From positions 299,862-363,861 of the forward strand of contig JADYYY010000007.1 of assembly GCA_020853395.1 (NCBI GenBank): 64,000 nucleotides of DNA. The letters are read 5' to 3'. The notes under the pieces are model-generated. The model made no database searches. It had not been told where the DNA came from and saw only the letters and a list, made by a program, of their open reading frames with translations. The first letter of the stretch is position 1; each line of letters opens with the position of its first letter. Positions 9,506-19,584 of the stretch are shown piece after piece. The translations under genes were made by a program, and so were the position numbers. Source of the DNA: Acidobacteriota bacterium (lineage in GTDB: Bacteria; Acidobacteriota; Vicinamibacteria; Vicinamibacterales; SCN-69-37).

Positions 9506-12211
9506 TCAGTGTCCGGCCAGCCGTCGCAGCACGTACGGCAGGATGCCGCCGTGCCGGTACGCGACCAGCTCCTCGGGTGTGTCGATCCGCACGACGGCCA
9601 TGAACTCCGCCGTGCCGCCATCGTCGCGCCGCGCCTGGACGAACACGCGCCCGCGCGGCGTGAGCGACAGGCCGGATCCCGTCAGGTAGAAGACCTCGGT
9701 GCCGGTCAGGCCGAGCGACGTCGCACCCTCCCCGCGCGGGAATTCCAGCGGCAGCACGCCCATGTTCACGAGGTTGCTGCGGTGGATGCGCTCGAAGCTC
9801 TCGGCGAGCACCGCCTTCACGCCGAGCAGCATCGTGCCCTTTGCCGCCCAGTCTCGAGACGAACCCGATCCGTACTCCTTGCCGGCCAGCACGATCAGCG
9901 ACACGCCGGCTTCGCGGTACTTCACCGACGCGTCGTAGATCGACATCACGGTGCCGTCGGGCATGTAGGTCGTCCAGCCGCCCTCGGTGCCGGGCGCCAG
10001 CAGGTTCCGCAGCCGGACGTTCGCGAACGTCCCGCGCATCATGACCTCGTGGTTGCCGCGCCGCGCGCCGTACGAGTTGAAGTCCTTCGGCGCCACGCCG
10101 AGCGACATGAGGTACCGGCCGGCCGGGCTGTCCGCTTTGATCGAGCCGGCCGGCGAGATGTGGTCGGTCGTGATGCTGTCGCCGAGCATGGCGAGCGCCC
10201 GGGCGTTGACGATTTCCGCGGGGATGCCCGGCTCCGGCGAAAGGTGCTCGAGGAACGGCGGCCGCCGGACGTAGGTCGACTGTTCGTCCCAGGCGAAGCG
10301 ATCGCCCGTGGGCGTCGGCAGCTCGCGCCAGCGGGCGTCGCCGTCGAAGACGCCCGCGTACTCGCGCTGGAACATCTCCGCCGACACGGCCGAGAGCATC
10401 GTCTGCTGGATCTCGGCCTGGCTGGGCCAGATGTCCCTGAGGTAGACCGGCGCGCCGTGCCGCCCGATGCCGAGCGGCTCGGTCGTGAGGTCGACGTTCA
10501 ACGAGCCGGCGATGGCGTAGGCGACCACGAGCGGCGGGGACGCGAGGTAATTGGCCCGCACGTCCGGCTGGATCCGTCCCTCGAAGTTGCGGTTGCCCGA
10601 GAGCACGGCGCAGACGACGAGCTGCCGATCGCGCACTTCCGCCGCGATGTCGTCCGGCAGCGGACCGCTGTTGCCGATGCAGGTCGTGCATCCGTAGCCG
10701 ACCGTGTTGAACCCCAGCTCGTCGAGATACGGCTGCAGCCCGGCTTTCTCGAAGTAGTCGGTGACGACCTTCGATCCTGGCGCGAGGCTCGTCTTCACCC
10801 ACGGCTTGCGCACGAGCCCGCGTTCCACGGCTTTCTTGGCGAGCAGTCCCGCAGCAATCATCACGCTGGGGTTCGACGTGTTGGTGCAGCTCGTGATCGC
10901 GGCGATCACGACGGATCCGTGCTCGAGTTGCGTCTGGACCGCCTCGGCCACGGCCGCGCCGCCTGCGGCCGTCGCGCTCGCCGCCGCCGGCTTCTTCAGC
11001 CCTTTCTGCAGATCGGGCAGCGCCCCTGCGAACGACTGCTTGACGTTCGACAGCGCGACACGATCCTGCGGCCGGCGCGGACCGGCCAGGCTCGGCACGA
11101 CCGTGGAGAGATCCAGCGACAGCGTCGCGCTGTACTGCGCGTCGGGCGTCGTCTCCGTTCTGAACAGCCCCTGGGCCTTCGCGTACGCCTCCACGAGCGC
11201 CACCTGCGCCGGGTCGCGCCCGCTGAAGCGCAGGTACGCCAGCGTCATCTCGTCGATCGGAAAGATCGCCACCGTCGCCCCGTACTCGGGGCACATGTTG
11301 CCGAGCGTCGCCCGGTCCGCGATCGTCAGGTGCTCCAGGCCCGGCCCGTAGAACTCGACGAACGCCCCGACGACGCCTTTCTTCCGCAGCGCTTCGGTGA
11401 TGGTCAGCACGAGGTCGGTCGCCGTGGTTCCCTCCGGCAACTGACCGGTGAGCCGATAGCCGACCACCGGCGGGATCAGCATCGAGCTCGGCTGCCCGAG
11501 CATCGCGGCTTCCGCCTCGATGCCGCCGACGCCCCAGCCGACCACGCCCAGCCCGTTGACCATCGTCGTGTGCGAGTCGGTGCCGAAGACCGTGTCGGGA
11601 TACGCGGTCGGCCGGCCGTTCACGTCGCCGCGGCAGACGACACGCGCGAGGTACTCGATGTTCACCTGGTGCACGATGCCGGTCGCGGGAGGCACGACCC
11701 TGAAGTTGCGGAGCGCCTTCTGTCCCCAGCGCAGGAACACGTAGCGCTCGCGATTGCGCTCGTAGTCCAGCTCCGCGTTGCGGCGGAAGGCGTCCGCGGT
11801 GCCGAAGTAGTCCACCTGCACCGAGTGATCGATCACGAGCTCGACGGGCTGGAGCGGGTTCACGCGCTCGGGATCGCCGCCGAGCTGCACGATCCCGTCG
11901 CGCATGGCGGCGAGATCGACGACGCACGGCACACCCGTGAAGTCCTGCAGGAGCACCCGCGCCGGCATGAACGAGATCTCGCGGCTGCCCGACATCTCCG
12001 GCGTCCACGACGCGAGCGCGCGGATGTCGTCGGCCTTCACGAACGCGCCGTCTTCGCGCCGCAGGAGGTTCTCGAGCAGGATCTTCAGCGAAAACGGCAG
12101 CCGGCCGAGATCGCCGATGCCGGCGCGCTCGAGCGCCGGCAGGCTGTAGATGTCGACCGTCTCTGAGCCAACCGTGAGAGGGGTGCGCGTGCCGAAGGAG
12201 TTGAGTGACAT
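9506..12211 (-). CDS. acnA: aconitate hydratase A
   Basis: A 901-residue aconitase of the AcnA/IRP type, interconverting citrate and isocitrate in the TCA cycle. The N-terminus ([20 protein letters not shown]) and the early blocks [22 protein letters not shown] and [20 protein letters not shown] are diagnostic. The 4Fe-4S cysteines sit in [11 protein letters not shown] (around residue 440) and [10 protein letters not shown] (around 507). The swivel domain carries [15 protein letters not shown] and [13 protein letters not shown]. The length is normal for the family. It stands alone, with queG 32 bases downstream and a beta-barrel gene upstream, so it is probably transcribed from its own promoter in the 20-base gap or from further upstream. 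Confidence 0.97.
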   Translation of the reverse strand: MSLNSFGTRTPLTVGSETVDIYSLPALERAGIGDLGRLPFSLKILLENLLRREDGAFVKADDIRALASWTPEMSGSREISFMPARVLLQDFTGVPCVVDLAAMRDGIVQLGGDPERVNPLQPVELVIDHSVQVDYFGTADAFRRNAELDYERNRERYVFLRWGQKALRNFRVVPPATGIVHQVNIEYLARVVCRGDVNGRPTAYPDTVFGTDSHTTMVNGLGVVGWGVGGIEAEAAMLGQPSSMLIPPVVGYRLTGQLPEGTTATDLVLTITEALRKKGVVGAFVEFYGPGLEHLTIADRATLGNMCPEYGATVAIFPIDEMTLAYLRFSGRDPAQVALVEAYAKAQGLFRTETTPDAQYSATLSLDLSTVVPSLAGPRRPQDRVALSNVKQSFAGALPDLQKGLKKPAAASATAAGGAAVAEAVQTQLEHGSVVIAAITSCTNTSNPSVMIAAGLLAKKAVERGLVRKPWVKTSLAPGSKVVTDYFEKAGLQPYLDELGFNTVGYGCTTCIGNSGPLPDDIAAEVRDRQLVVCAVLSGNRNFEGRIQPDVRANYLASPPLVVAYAIAGSLNVDLTTEPLGIGRHGAPVYLRDIWPSQAEIQQTMLSAVSAEMFQREYAGVFDGDARWRELPTPTGDRFAWDEQSTYVRRPPFLEHLSPEPGIPAEIVNARALAMLGDSITTDHISPAGSIKADSPAGRYLMSLGVAPKDFNSYGARRGNHEVMMRGTFANVRLRNLLAPGTEGGWTTYMPDGTVMSIYDASVKYREAGVSLIVLAGKEYGSGSSRDWAAKGTMLLGVKAVLAESFERIHRSNLVNMGVLPLEFPRGEGATSLGLTGTEVFYLTGSGLSLTPRGRVFVQARRDDGGTAEFMAVVRIDTPEELVAYRHGGILPYVLRRLAGH

Positions 12212-12230
12212 GTCTCGATGAAGGTCGCTG

Positions 12231-12917
12231 CTAGAAGCCCACGACGAGCCCCGCCATGCCGGTGGGCCCGAACTGCCACGTCCGTGACCCGAACGTCAGC
12301 CCGCGCGTGCGCGCGAGCAGGCGCGCTTCGACGCGCAGGCCGATGCGAGCCCCGCGGCCGACCGGGCGATCGCGCCACCAGTATTTCATTCCCAGGCCCG
12401 CGGCGGCCGTCGCGCCGGTTTCGGCGAGTGTAGCGCCGTCCGTCATTTCCTGCATCCAGCCTCCGCCAGCCCGGAGGAACACGCCGGATTTGGGGTCCTG
12501 TGCCAGCATCACGACCAGGGCGCCTTCCACGGCGAGCCGGTACATCGGCTGCGTGAGCGTCACCGGCGCCGCGCCTTCGTAGTCGTCCGAGATCGTCGTC
12601 CGGATCTGCTGGCGCAGCCAGGAGCCGGACGCTTCGACGCCGACCCGCCGCGAGAGGAATGCGGCCACGCCGGCTTCGCCGCCGGCGCCCAGGCCGAAGC
12701 GCACGTCGGTGCGGAACACGGACAGCGGCTCGCCGTTGGGGCGCACGAGATCGGCGCTGGACGTGCCGAGCGGCGCCGGTCCGCCGAGCGCGGCGCCCAC
12801 CGATACCTCGACGCGGTGCCCGGCCGAGGCGGACCGAATGACGGGCTGGGCGCCCGCAGCGCGCGCACACACGGCCAGCACGATCACGGCCGCGAGCGCG
12901 GCCGCACGACGCGTCAC
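12231..12917 (-). CDS. putative outer-membrane beta-barrel protein
   Basis: A 228-residue protein with a signal peptide ([16 protein letters not shown], cleavage near residue 23). Alternating hydrophobic/polar strands rich in Gly and aromatics follow, such as [22 protein letters not shown] and [12 protein letters not shown], and it ends in phenylalanine. A C-terminal aromatic residue is the usual beta-barrel assembly signal. I do not recognise a named family. It overlaps the upstream metalloprotease gene by four bases (TGA/ATG), so the two are probably co-translated. A small porin-like or surface-exposed barrel is the best description. Confidence 0.7.
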   Translation of the reverse strand: MTRRAAALAAVIVLAVCARAAGAQPVIRSASAGHRVEVSVGAALGGPAPLGTSSADLVRPNGEPLSVFRTDVRFGLGAGGEAGVAAFLSRRVGVEASGSWLRQQIRTTISDDYEGAAPVTLTQPMYRLAVEGALVVMLAQDPKSGVFLRAGGGWMQEMTDGATLAETGATAAAGLGMKYWWRDRPVGRGARIGLRVEARLLARTRGLTFGSRTWQFGPTGMAGLVVGF

Positions 12918-13912
12918 TTCGGCGTCACCTTGATGTCGGGCGCGCTCGCGGCGCCGCCTTCGGGAACGCCGACGAGCGTCGCCGCGTACGCCGGGGAGAA
13001 CCCCAGCGTGACCGGCGCCGAATCGTCGAAGAAGCTGTCGAGGTCGGCGTCGTCGAGCGGCTCCGCGCGCACGATGTAGAACCCGCTCGGCAGCCCGCCG
13101 ATCACGTACTGGCCGTCGCGCGAGAGCGTGAACCCGCCGATCGACACGCCGGTCGCCGGGCTGAACGCCACGACGTGCGCGCCGAACACGCCGGCGCCGT
13201 TCGCCGTCACGCGGCCCGTGATCGAGCCCAGCGTGCGCCGCGCGTCGAGCGTGCCGTAGACGTCGGCGATCGCGGCCTCGTCGTCCGGAGTGAGCGCGCG
13301 GTCGCGAATGTTGCCGGACGGGTACGCGATCGGGAACATCACGGCGGCCTTGGCCTGGACGGTCCGGCCGCCGCCTGCGACCGTCGTCTCCCCGAGCGCC
13401 GAGTGGCTCAGGCCGAGCAGATGCCCGATCTCGTGCGTGGCGATCGACTGCACGTCGTAGCGTCCCGACTCACCGCCGGAGGACACGGACCACGGGAAAC
13501 GCGAGTTGAGGAAGATGTCGGCCTCGACCAGGCGGCCGCTCATGTCGTCCACCGTGAAGGACGTGGCGCCGAGCACGTGATCGAGATCGTCTCGCGTCCG
13601 GAAGCCGACGACCGTGAGGCCGTCGTCGACGTCCGGTTCTGCGGCGACGAACCCGCCGAACTGTCCCGACACCACCACGTTCGATCCCGCCCCCCAGGTC
13701 GCGAAGCCTGCGGCGACGCGTTCCTCGAGCGCCGCGGCGGTCACGCCAGCCACGCCTCGGCCGGTGACGTAGTAGCGGACCGGCATGTCCGACCACCGCA
13801 GCGCGATCACGCGGTCGCCGAGCGGATAGCCCAGCTTGAGATACGCCTCCAGATCGGCCGTCAGCGCCAGCGCGAGGATACCGGCGAGGAAGGCCGCCGC
13901 CCGGCAGGTCAC
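12914..13912 (-). CDS. secreted matrixin-type (M10) zinc metalloprotease
   Basis: A 332-residue protein from GTG 13912, sharing GTGA with the upstream stop. An N-terminal hydrophobic segment (AAFLAGILALALTA) suggests export. The zinc site is THEIGHLLGLSHS (HExxHxxGxxH, from about residue 158). It is followed by a Met-turn candidate (AAVMFPIAYP) and then LTPDDEAAIADVYG, typical of matrixins. From about residue 235 a carboxypeptidase-regulatory-like beta domain follows (GSITGRVTANGAGVFGAHVV). The likely role is an extracytoplasmic endopeptidase with unknown substrate. The longer open frame up to 14506 is shadow over the neighbouring gene. Confidence 0.85.
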   Translation of the reverse strand: MTCRAAAFLAGILALALTADLEAYLKLGYPLGDRVIALRWSDMPVRYYVTGRGVAGVTAAALEERVAAGFATWGAGSNVVVSGQFGGFVAAEPDVDDGLTVVGFRTRDDLDHVLGATSFTVDDMSGRLVEADIFLNSRFPWSVSSGGESGRYDVQSIATHEIGHLLGLSHSALGETTVAGGGRTVQAKAAVMFPIAYPSGNIRDRALTPDDEAAIADVYGTLDARRTLGSITGRVTANGAGVFGAHVVAFSPATGVSIGGFTLSRDGQYVIGGLPSGFYIVRAEPLDDADLDSFFDDSAPVTLGFSPAYAATLVGVPEGGAASAPDIKVTPK

Positions 13913-14472
13913 GGACGCCGCCCCACGGCCACTCGCTGGGCCGCCATGACGACGCGGACCAGCGATTCGAACTCGGCCACCGGCACCGATCGCGGCGTCC
14001 GTTCGATCGCGCTGCGCGCCGATCCCGTCGTCGTCGCCACCAGCGCCGGCGATCGCACGACGGCCCGTCGCGTCAGAGAATCCACGGTGATGCGCGCCAC
14101 GCCGGCGCCGAGCGCGACCGGACGCCAGCCGAAGTCCGAGGCCCGAGACAGGAAGAAGACCGCCTGTTGACCGGGGCGAAGCGCGGGCGCGCCGACCATC
14201 ACCCGCCGCGTGCGTCCCAGCGTGCCGCCGGGCACGCGCACCGAGACGGTCGACACCGCGTCGCCTTTGAGCACCGTGTGGACCACGACGGTCGCGACCG
14301 ACTCCAGCCCTTCCGGCGTGGCGACGGGCCGGACGTCCGTCACGGTTCCGCGAACGATCAGGCGCGCGTCGTCGACGACTTCCTTGAACGTCACCGGCAC
14401 CACGACGGTCGCCGAGAGCGGCGACGTCGCAAGGAGGAGGATCCCCGCGAGGACGACGAGCCGGCGCGACAT
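13909..14472 (-). CDS. hypothetical secreted protein upstream of matrixin protease
   Basis: A 187-residue protein with a clear signal peptide (LVVLAGILLLATSPLSA). A mainly beta region includes TFKEVVDDARLIVRGTVTDV and LRPGQQAVFFLSRASDFGW, and it ends in a basic tail. The early motif, in which the protein speaks of a region leading to a GxV..V beta strand, resembles small secreted proteins often found next to matrixins. I cannot name the family. It overlaps the protease gene by four bases, so translational coupling is likely. A role as inhibitor, chaperone or partner of the protease is speculation from context. Confidence 0.68.
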   Translation of the reverse strand: MSRRLVVLAGILLLATSPLSATVVVPVTFKEVVDDARLIVRGTVTDVRPVATPEGLESVATVVVHTVLKGDAVSTVSVRVPGGTLGRTRRVMVGAPALRPGQQAVFFLSRASDFGWRPVALGAGVARITVDSLTRRAVVRSPALVATTTGSARSAIERTPRSVPVAEFESLVRVVMAAQRVAVGRRP

Positions 14473-14481
14473 CTCTTGAGT

Positions 14482-15672
14482 CTACCCCCGTGGTGCCGCG
14501 CGCCATGCCACGTCGCGGATCGCGACGGCGGCGCGCGCCGATGCGCCCGGCCCGCCGAGCGCCGCGACGACGTCCGCGAGGTCGCGCCGGACCTCGGCGA
14601 TCCTCGACGGATCGCTCAGCAGCGACACGACCTCGCGCGCGACGCTCGCGGCGGTGTACTCGTGCTGGATCAGCTCCGGCACGACGCGACGGCCCGCGAT
14701 GAGATTCACCATGCCGAACGATGGCACGCGCACCAGACGGCGGCCCACGGCATAGGTCAGCGGCGACACGCGATAGACGATCACCATCGGCGTACCGTGG
14801 AGCGCGGTCTGCACCGTCGCGGTGCCGGACGCCGTCACGGCCACGTCGGCCGACGCGAGGACCTCATCGGTCGCATCGGCGACGAGCGCGAGCGGCGCCG
14901 CCACCTGCGTGCGCAGCGGCTCGAACAGCGCATCGTCGAGCGACGGGGCGCGCGCGACGACGAACTGCGCGCGCGGGACGTCCCGGCGGATGAGCGGCAG
15001 CGCGGCCGCCATTGCCGGCAGGATGCGCCGGATCTCGTTGGCGCGGCTGCCCGGCAGCAGCGCGACGACCGGCGCGCCCGGGTCCAGGCCGACCTCCCGC
15101 AGCCAGGCCTCACGCTCGTGCGTGCGGCGTGCGAGATCGACGAGCGGATGGCCGACGAACTCGACCGGCACGCCCGCGCGCTCGTAGAGCGGCGCTTCGA
15201 ACGGAAAGATGACGAGCATCTTCGCGACGTATCGCCGGAGGGTCGCCATGCGGCCGGCGCGCCACGCCCAGAGCTGCGGGCTCACGTAGTACACGATCGG
15301 GATCCCGAGCGCGTGGACGACCGGCAGCAGCCGGAAGTTGAAATCCGGAAAGTCAATCGCGACGAAGACGTCCGGCCGACGGACACGCGCCGCCTCGCCG
15401 AGCCGGCGCAGCATCGCCCACGATCGGGCCAGCACGGCGCCGGCTTCCGACAGGCCCGTGACCGACACGCCGGCGTAGCTGCCGACGAGATCCGCGCCGG
15501 CCGCGGCCAGGCGCGGCCCGCCGAACCCGAACACGTCGACGGCGGGATCGACGACGCGCAGCGCGCGCGCCAGTGCGGCGGCGTACAGGTCGCCGGACGC
15601 CTCGCCGCACGACATCATGACCCGCAGGCCGCGTGCCGGACGTTCGGCCGGCGAACCCGTCGCCTGAGACAC
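14482..15672 (-). CDS. lpxB: lipid-A-disaccharide synthase
   Basis: LpxB condenses UDP-2,3-diacylglucosamine with lipid X to form the lipid A disaccharide on the inner face of the cytoplasmic membrane. The 396-residue protein has the hallmark MSCGEASGDLYAA near the N-terminus. It also has IDFPDFNFRLL, YYVSPQLWAWRAGR, VIFPFEAPLYERAGV, FVGHPLVD, and VALLPGSRANEIRR in the C-terminal GT-B half. Length and order are normal. It sits in a minus-strand run with M16 peptidases and lpxD, but lpxA, lpxC and fabZ are not nearby. The organism therefore makes lipid A, with the genes partly scattered. Confidence 0.96.
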   Translation of the reverse strand: MSQATGSPAERPARGLRVMMSCGEASGDLYAAALARALRVVDPAVDVFGFGGPRLAAAGADLVGSYAGVSVTGLSEAGAVLARSWAMLRRLGEAARVRRPDVFVAIDFPDFNFRLLPVVHALGIPIVYYVSPQLWAWRAGRMATLRRYVAKMLVIFPFEAPLYERAGVPVEFVGHPLVDLARRTHEREAWLREVGLDPGAPVVALLPGSRANEIRRILPAMAAALPLIRRDVPRAQFVVARAPSLDDALFEPLRTQVAAPLALVADATDEVLASADVAVTASGTATVQTALHGTPMVIVYRVSPLTYAVGRRLVRVPSFGMVNLIAGRRVVPELIQHEYTAASVAREVVSLLSDPSRIAEVRRDLADVVAALGGPGASARAAVAIRDVAWRAAPRG

Positions 15673-15677
15673 GCCGA

Positions 15678-17168
15678 TCAGTTCGCGCCGGCGGTCCGTC
15701 CGGCGCGGGCGGTGCGGAGCGTAGGGGAATCGATGTCCAGGTCCTGGACGCTGATCCGCTCGAACTCGGGGAACCCCGCCGCCTTCAACTGGGGCACGAA
15801 GCCGTTGGCGTCGCCGACGAGCACGATCGACAACTGATCCGGCTTCAGCAGCTCGCGCGCGATGCGCTGGATGTCGCCCGGCGTCACGGTCGTGACCTTG
15901 TCGAGGTACTGATCGATCTCCTTCAGATCGAGCCCGTAGAAAAGGTGCGAGAGCACCTGCTCGGCGATCGCCGACGGCGATTCGATGCTGAGCGGGAAAT
16001 GCCCGGCGATGAAGTCCTGCGCGCCTCGCAGTTCGCCCGGATGGACCGCGTCGCGCTGCAGCCGGACGAACTCGTCCACCATGAGCCGCAGCGACTCGCC
16101 CGTCGTGGCCGTGCGGGTGTTGGTCTCGGCGACGATCTCGCCGCTCGTGCGGAAGGCGCGGTAGGTCGCCGACGCGCCGTAGGTCAGCCCCCGATCGGAG
16201 CGGAGCACGCCGAAGAGGCGGTTGGCCCCCTCGCCGCCCAGAATCCGGACGCCGAGATCGAGCGCCAGGTAGTCGGGGTGCGTCCGAGAGACCGCGAGGT
16301 GCCCGACACGGATCTCGGTCTGGGCGGAGCCTGGCCGATCGACGACGACGACCCGGCGGGCCGGCGGCGGCGGCGCGGCCATCCCGACGGTTGGCACCTC
16401 GCGCCGCTGCCAGGACGCGAACGTGCGCTCGGCGGCCGCGAACGCCTCGTCAACGGTGAGATCGCCGACGATGGCGAGCAGCGCGTTGTTCGGCACGAAC
16501 CACGTCCGGTGGTACGCGACGAGATCGTCGCGCGTGATGCGGCCGATCGAGTCTGGCGTGCCTTCGTTCGGCCGCCCGTACGGATGTTTCCCGAACACCA
16601 GCCGATCGAAGACGGTCGAGGCGAGGTACTCGGGATCGTCGTAGGCGACCTGCAGGCCCGACAGCGACTGCCGGCGGTGCAGCTCGAGCTCTTCGGCCGA
16701 GAAGGCCGGATGCTGCACGATGTCGGACATCAGGCCGAGCGCGACGTCCGTCTGATCCTTGATGACCGCGCCGTTGACGAACGTCAGCTCCGCGCCGCCG
16801 ACCACGCCCATGACGCCGCCGGCCGAATCGATCGTCGTGGCGATCTGCTCGGCCGACCGCGTCGTCGTGCCCTTGTTGAGCAGCGCGGCGACGAAGCTCG
16901 CGACGCCGGGCCGGTCCTCGGGCTCCTGGACCACACCGGCGCGGACAAGGAGCCGGAAGCTCACCGACGGCTGCTCGTGGTGCAGGACGACCAGCACCTG
17001 AAGTCCGTTGGGCAGCGTGCGGAGCGCGTACGGCTGCAGGTCCACGTGCTTCGGCGCGAGCGGACCGGGCGGCTGCTCGCGCGGCCACTCCTGGGATCGC
17101 ACGGGCGCCGAGATCGTGAGGCACGCGGCGACGAGCGCGGCGACGACGTCGGGACGGCGCGCGATCAT
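15678..17168 (-). CDS. M16 family peptidase-like protein, catalytic motif absent
   Basis: A 496-residue secreted protein (signal peptide VAALVAACLTISAPVRSQ) with two M16-type domains. Conserved features include TLPNGLQVLVVLHHE, the PYGRPNEGTPDSIGRIT block, YHRTWFVPNNALLAIVGD, and GVLRSDRGLTYGASATY in the second half. Where active M16 enzymes carry HxxEH the sequence reads PGVASFVAALLNKGTTTRS, so the zinc ligands and catalytic Glu are gone. It overlaps the active M16 gene by four bases, which fits a heterodimer of one catalytic and one non-catalytic subunit as in mitochondrial MPP or Sphingomonas M16 pairs. The start is ATG 17168; the open frame beyond it is shadow. Confidence 0.92.
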   Translation of the reverse strand: MIARRPDVVAALVAACLTISAPVRSQEWPREQPPGPLAPKHVDLQPYALRTLPNGLQVLVVLHHEQPSVSFRLLVRAGVVQEPEDRPGVASFVAALLNKGTTTRSAEQIATTIDSAGGVMGVVGGAELTFVNGAVIKDQTDVALGLMSDIVQHPAFSAEELELHRRQSLSGLQVAYDDPEYLASTVFDRLVFGKHPYGRPNEGTPDSIGRITRDDLVAYHRTWFVPNNALLAIVGDLTVDEAFAAAERTFASWQRREVPTVGMAAPPPPARRVVVVDRPGSAQTEIRVGHLAVSRTHPDYLALDLGVRILGGEGANRLFGVLRSDRGLTYGASATYRAFRTSGEIVAETNTRTATTGESLRLMVDEFVRLQRDAVHPGELRGAQDFIAGHFPLSIESPSAIAEQVLSHLFYGLDLKEIDQYLDKVTTVTPGDIQRIARELLKPDQLSIVLVGDANGFVPQLKAAGFPEFERISVQDLDIDSPTLRTARAGRTAGAN

Positions 17169-18526
17169 CGGCTCACCCCGGCGGCCGGCGCTCCGGGCAT
17201 GACGGTCATCAGCAGGCGCGAGTCCGCGGTGAAGTACGTCCGGGCCACGCGCTGCACGTCCTCGAGCGTCACGTCCTGAAACAGGTCGAACTCCTGATCG
17301 GCCGTCCGGATGTCGTCGTGGATCACGACGGCGTGCCCCAGGTGCAGCGCCTTTTGGCGGACGCTCTCCCGGCCGAGGATGTAGTCGCGGGCGAACTGCC
17401 GCTTCGCTCGCGCCAGCTCCTCGGCCGTGACGCCGGCTTCCTTGACCTTGTCGATCTCGCCCTGCAGCTCGCGCAACACGTCCTCCGGACGATGCCCCGT
17501 CTGCACGATGGCCACGGCATAGAAGAGGTTCGGATGCTCGATCAGCTTCGCCTCGCCGAACGCGGCCAGCGCGACCTGCTTCTGGTAGACGAGCGACCGG
17601 TACAGACGCGAGCTGTCGCCGTCCGAGAGAATCTTCGCGAGGATGTGCAGCGGGTACGCGTCCGGATGGCCGTCGCGCGTGATGTGATAGGCGACGACGA
17701 CGGCGGGCAACGGCCACGGCTGCGTGACCGTGACCCGCTCCTCGCGGGTGTGGGGCGGCTCGGCCGGGATGTTCCGCGGCACCGGCTTGCCGCGGGGCAC
17801 GCGCCCCAGGTAGCGCTCGACCAGCGCCTGCGCCTCGGCGGTCTCGAAGTCGCCCACGAGCACGGCCGTCGCGTTGTTCGGCACGTAGTAGGTGTCGTGG
17901 AACTCGCGCACGTCCGCGATCGATGCGGCCTCGAGATCCCGCATGCTGCCGATCGTCTGGTGTTTGTACGGATGCGTCGTGAACGCCTTGTCGAAGATGA
18001 TCTCCGGCAGCAGCCCGAACGGCTGGTTCTCCACGCGCATCCGGCGCTCTTCTTTCACGACCTCGAGCTCGGTCTTGAACTTCTCATCGCTGACGTCGAG
18101 CGACGCCATCCGGTCGGCCTCGAGCCACAAGACGAGCGGCAGGTAGTGAGACGGCACCGTCTCCCAGTAGATGGTCGAGTCTTCGTCGGTTTCCGCGTTC
18201 GATTCGCCGCCGATGCTCGTAATCCACGACGGGTGCTGATCGGGCCGCACGTTCTTCGATCCCTTGAACATCAGGTGCTCGAACAAGTGCGCGAAGCCGG
18301 TGCGGCCCGGCTTCTCGTCCTTCGATCCGACGTGGTACCAGAGCGCGAGGTGCACGATCGGCGTCGAGTGATCTTCGAGGAAGACGACCTGCAGCCCGTT
18401 GGAGAGCGTCGTCATCTTGTAGTCGAACCGGGTGGGCCGAACGACCGTCTCGGGTGGCGCGGCGCTGACGAGCGCGACGACCGCCAGCAGCACCGTCAGC
18501 AGCGGCGCCAACGCTCTGGAACGCAT
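17165..18526 (-). CDS. M16 family zinc peptidase, catalytic subunit
   Basis: A 453-residue periplasmic zinc peptidase with a signal peptide (PLLTVLLAVVALVSA). The inverted zinc motif HLFEH lies at residues 80-84, inside GRTGFAHLFEHLMFKGSK. A downstream Glu-rich segment (SNAETDEDSTIYWETVP) is of the type that supplies the third ligand region. The second domain has YHITRDGHPDAYPLHILAKIL and GDSSRLYRSLVYQKQVA. It is the first gene of the M16 pair and overlaps its inactive partner by ATGA. It probably degrades or processes peptides in the periplasm. The substrate is unknown. Confidence 0.94.
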   Translation of the reverse strand: MRSRALAPLLTVLLAVVALVSAAPPETVVRPTRFDYKMTTLSNGLQVVFLEDHSTPIVHLALWYHVGSKDEKPGRTGFAHLFEHLMFKGSKNVRPDQHPSWITSIGGESNAETDEDSTIYWETVPSHYLPLVLWLEADRMASLDVSDEKFKTELEVVKEERRMRVENQPFGLLPEIIFDKAFTTHPYKHQTIGSMRDLEAASIADVREFHDTYYVPNNATAVLVGDFETAEAQALVERYLGRVPRGKPVPRNIPAEPPHTREERVTVTQPWPLPAVVVAYHITRDGHPDAYPLHILAKILSDGDSSRLYRSLVYQKQVALAAFGEAKLIEHPNLFYAVAIVQTGHRPEDVLRELQGEIDKVKEAGVTAEELARAKRQFARDYILGRESVRQKALHLGHAVVIHDDIRTADQEFDLFQDVTLEDVQRVARTYFTADSRLLMTVMPGAPAAGVSR

Positions 18527-18533
18527 GCGCCGA

Positions 18534-19562
18534 TTATGTCATCAACTTTGCTTCGATCGCCGCCAGGCGAGCGTCGAGATCGGCGACCGTCTGCCGCAGT
18601 TCCGGCAGCCGGCGGATCAGCACGACCTCTTCGCGCCACTCGCCGACGTCGCCCGCCGGAATCCCGGCGACGTGATGCCCGGCATCGATGTCCTTCGTGA
18701 CGACCGACTTCGCGCTCACGACGACGCCGCGGCCCACGTGCAGGTGCCCGGCCGCGCCCGACTGCCCCGCCATGACGACGTCGTCGCCGAGCCAGGTGCT
18801 GCCGGCCACGCCCGACTGCGCGGCCATCAGCACGTTTCGACCGATCCGCACGCCGTGCGCGATCTGGACGAGGTTGTCGACCTTCGTGCCGCGGCCGACG
18901 CGCGTCTCGCCGATCGCCGGACGATCCACCGCCGTGTGCGCGCCGATCTCCACGTCGTCTTCGATGACGACGCGGCCCACTTGCGGGATCTTCTGGTGCG
19001 TGCCGTCGGGCCGCCGCGCGAAGCCGAAGCCGTCGCTGCCGATGACGGCGGCGTCCTGCAGCACGACGCGATTCCCGATCTCGACGCGCCCGCGGACCGA
19101 CACGTGCGCGTGGAACAGACAGTCGTCGCCCACGATCGCGTCGTCGCCGATCACGACGTGGGGCTCGAGGATCGTCCGCGATCCGACGCGCGCGCGGGCG
19201 CCGATGACGACGAACGGGCCGATGCTCACGGCGGCCCCGATCTCGGCCGTCGGATCGATCGCGGCCAGCGGGCTGATGCCGGGCGCCGGCCGGCGCGGCG
19301 GCATCAGCAGCGCGACCGCATCGGCGACCGCGACGGCAGGGTGGCGCGCCCGCAGCAGCGCGCAGGGCGCGCGATCGATGGTGTCGTCGACGATCGCCGC
19401 CGCGGCCCGGGTCGCCGGCAGCTTCGCGGCGTACTTCCGATGGGTGACGAAGGTGACGTCGCCCGGCCCGGCGTCGTCGATGGCCGCCACGCGGCTGACG
19501 TCGATGGCGCCGTCGCCTTCGAGGCGGCACCCGAGACGATCGGCCAGCTCCGCGAGAGTCAC
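18534..19562 (-). CDS. lpxD: UDP-3-O-(3-hydroxyacyl)glucosamine N-acyltransferase
   Basis: LpxD adds the second 3-hydroxyacyl chain in lipid A synthesis. The 342-residue protein starts at GTG 19562 (TLAELADRLGCRLEGDG), the usual family start. It has the uridine-binding N-terminal domain (DVTFVTHRKYAAKL), then a left-handed parallel beta helix of hexapeptide repeats (IDPTAEIGAAVSIGPFVVIG; GTKVDNLVQIAHGVRIGRNV). The catalytic His region lies in LVQIAHGV. The C-terminal helix (residues about 315-342) is normal. It is eight bases from the M16 gene. Lpx genes here are interleaved with peptidase genes rather than with bamA or fabZ. Confidence 0.95.
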   Translation of the reverse strand: MTLAELADRLGCRLEGDGAIDVSRVAAIDDAGPGDVTFVTHRKYAAKLPATRAAAAIVDDTIDRAPCALLRARHPAVAVADAVALLMPPRRPAPGISPLAAIDPTAEIGAAVSIGPFVVIGARARVGSRTILEPHVVIGDDAIVGDDCLFHAHVSVRGRVEIGNRVVLQDAAVIGSDGFGFARRPDGTHQKIPQVGRVVIEDDVEIGAHTAVDRPAIGETRVGRGTKVDNLVQIAHGVRIGRNVLMAAQSGVAGSTWLGDDVVMAGQSGAAGHLHVGRGVVVSAKSVVTKDIDAGHHVAGIPAGDVGEWREEVVLIRRLPELRQTVADLDARLAAIEAKLMT

Positions 19563-19584
19563 AGCGCGCGAGTATATCGGGGCT

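Noticed and set aside
9479..12166. 895-codon open frame opposite aconitase
   Set aside because: Composition is that of an antisense shadow, with no domain; acnA is unambiguous.
12914..14506. 530-codon frame as a single long metalloprotease
   Set aside because: The N-terminal part is Arg-rich shadow over the upstream gene; GTG 13912 with a hydrophobic export segment is the natural start.
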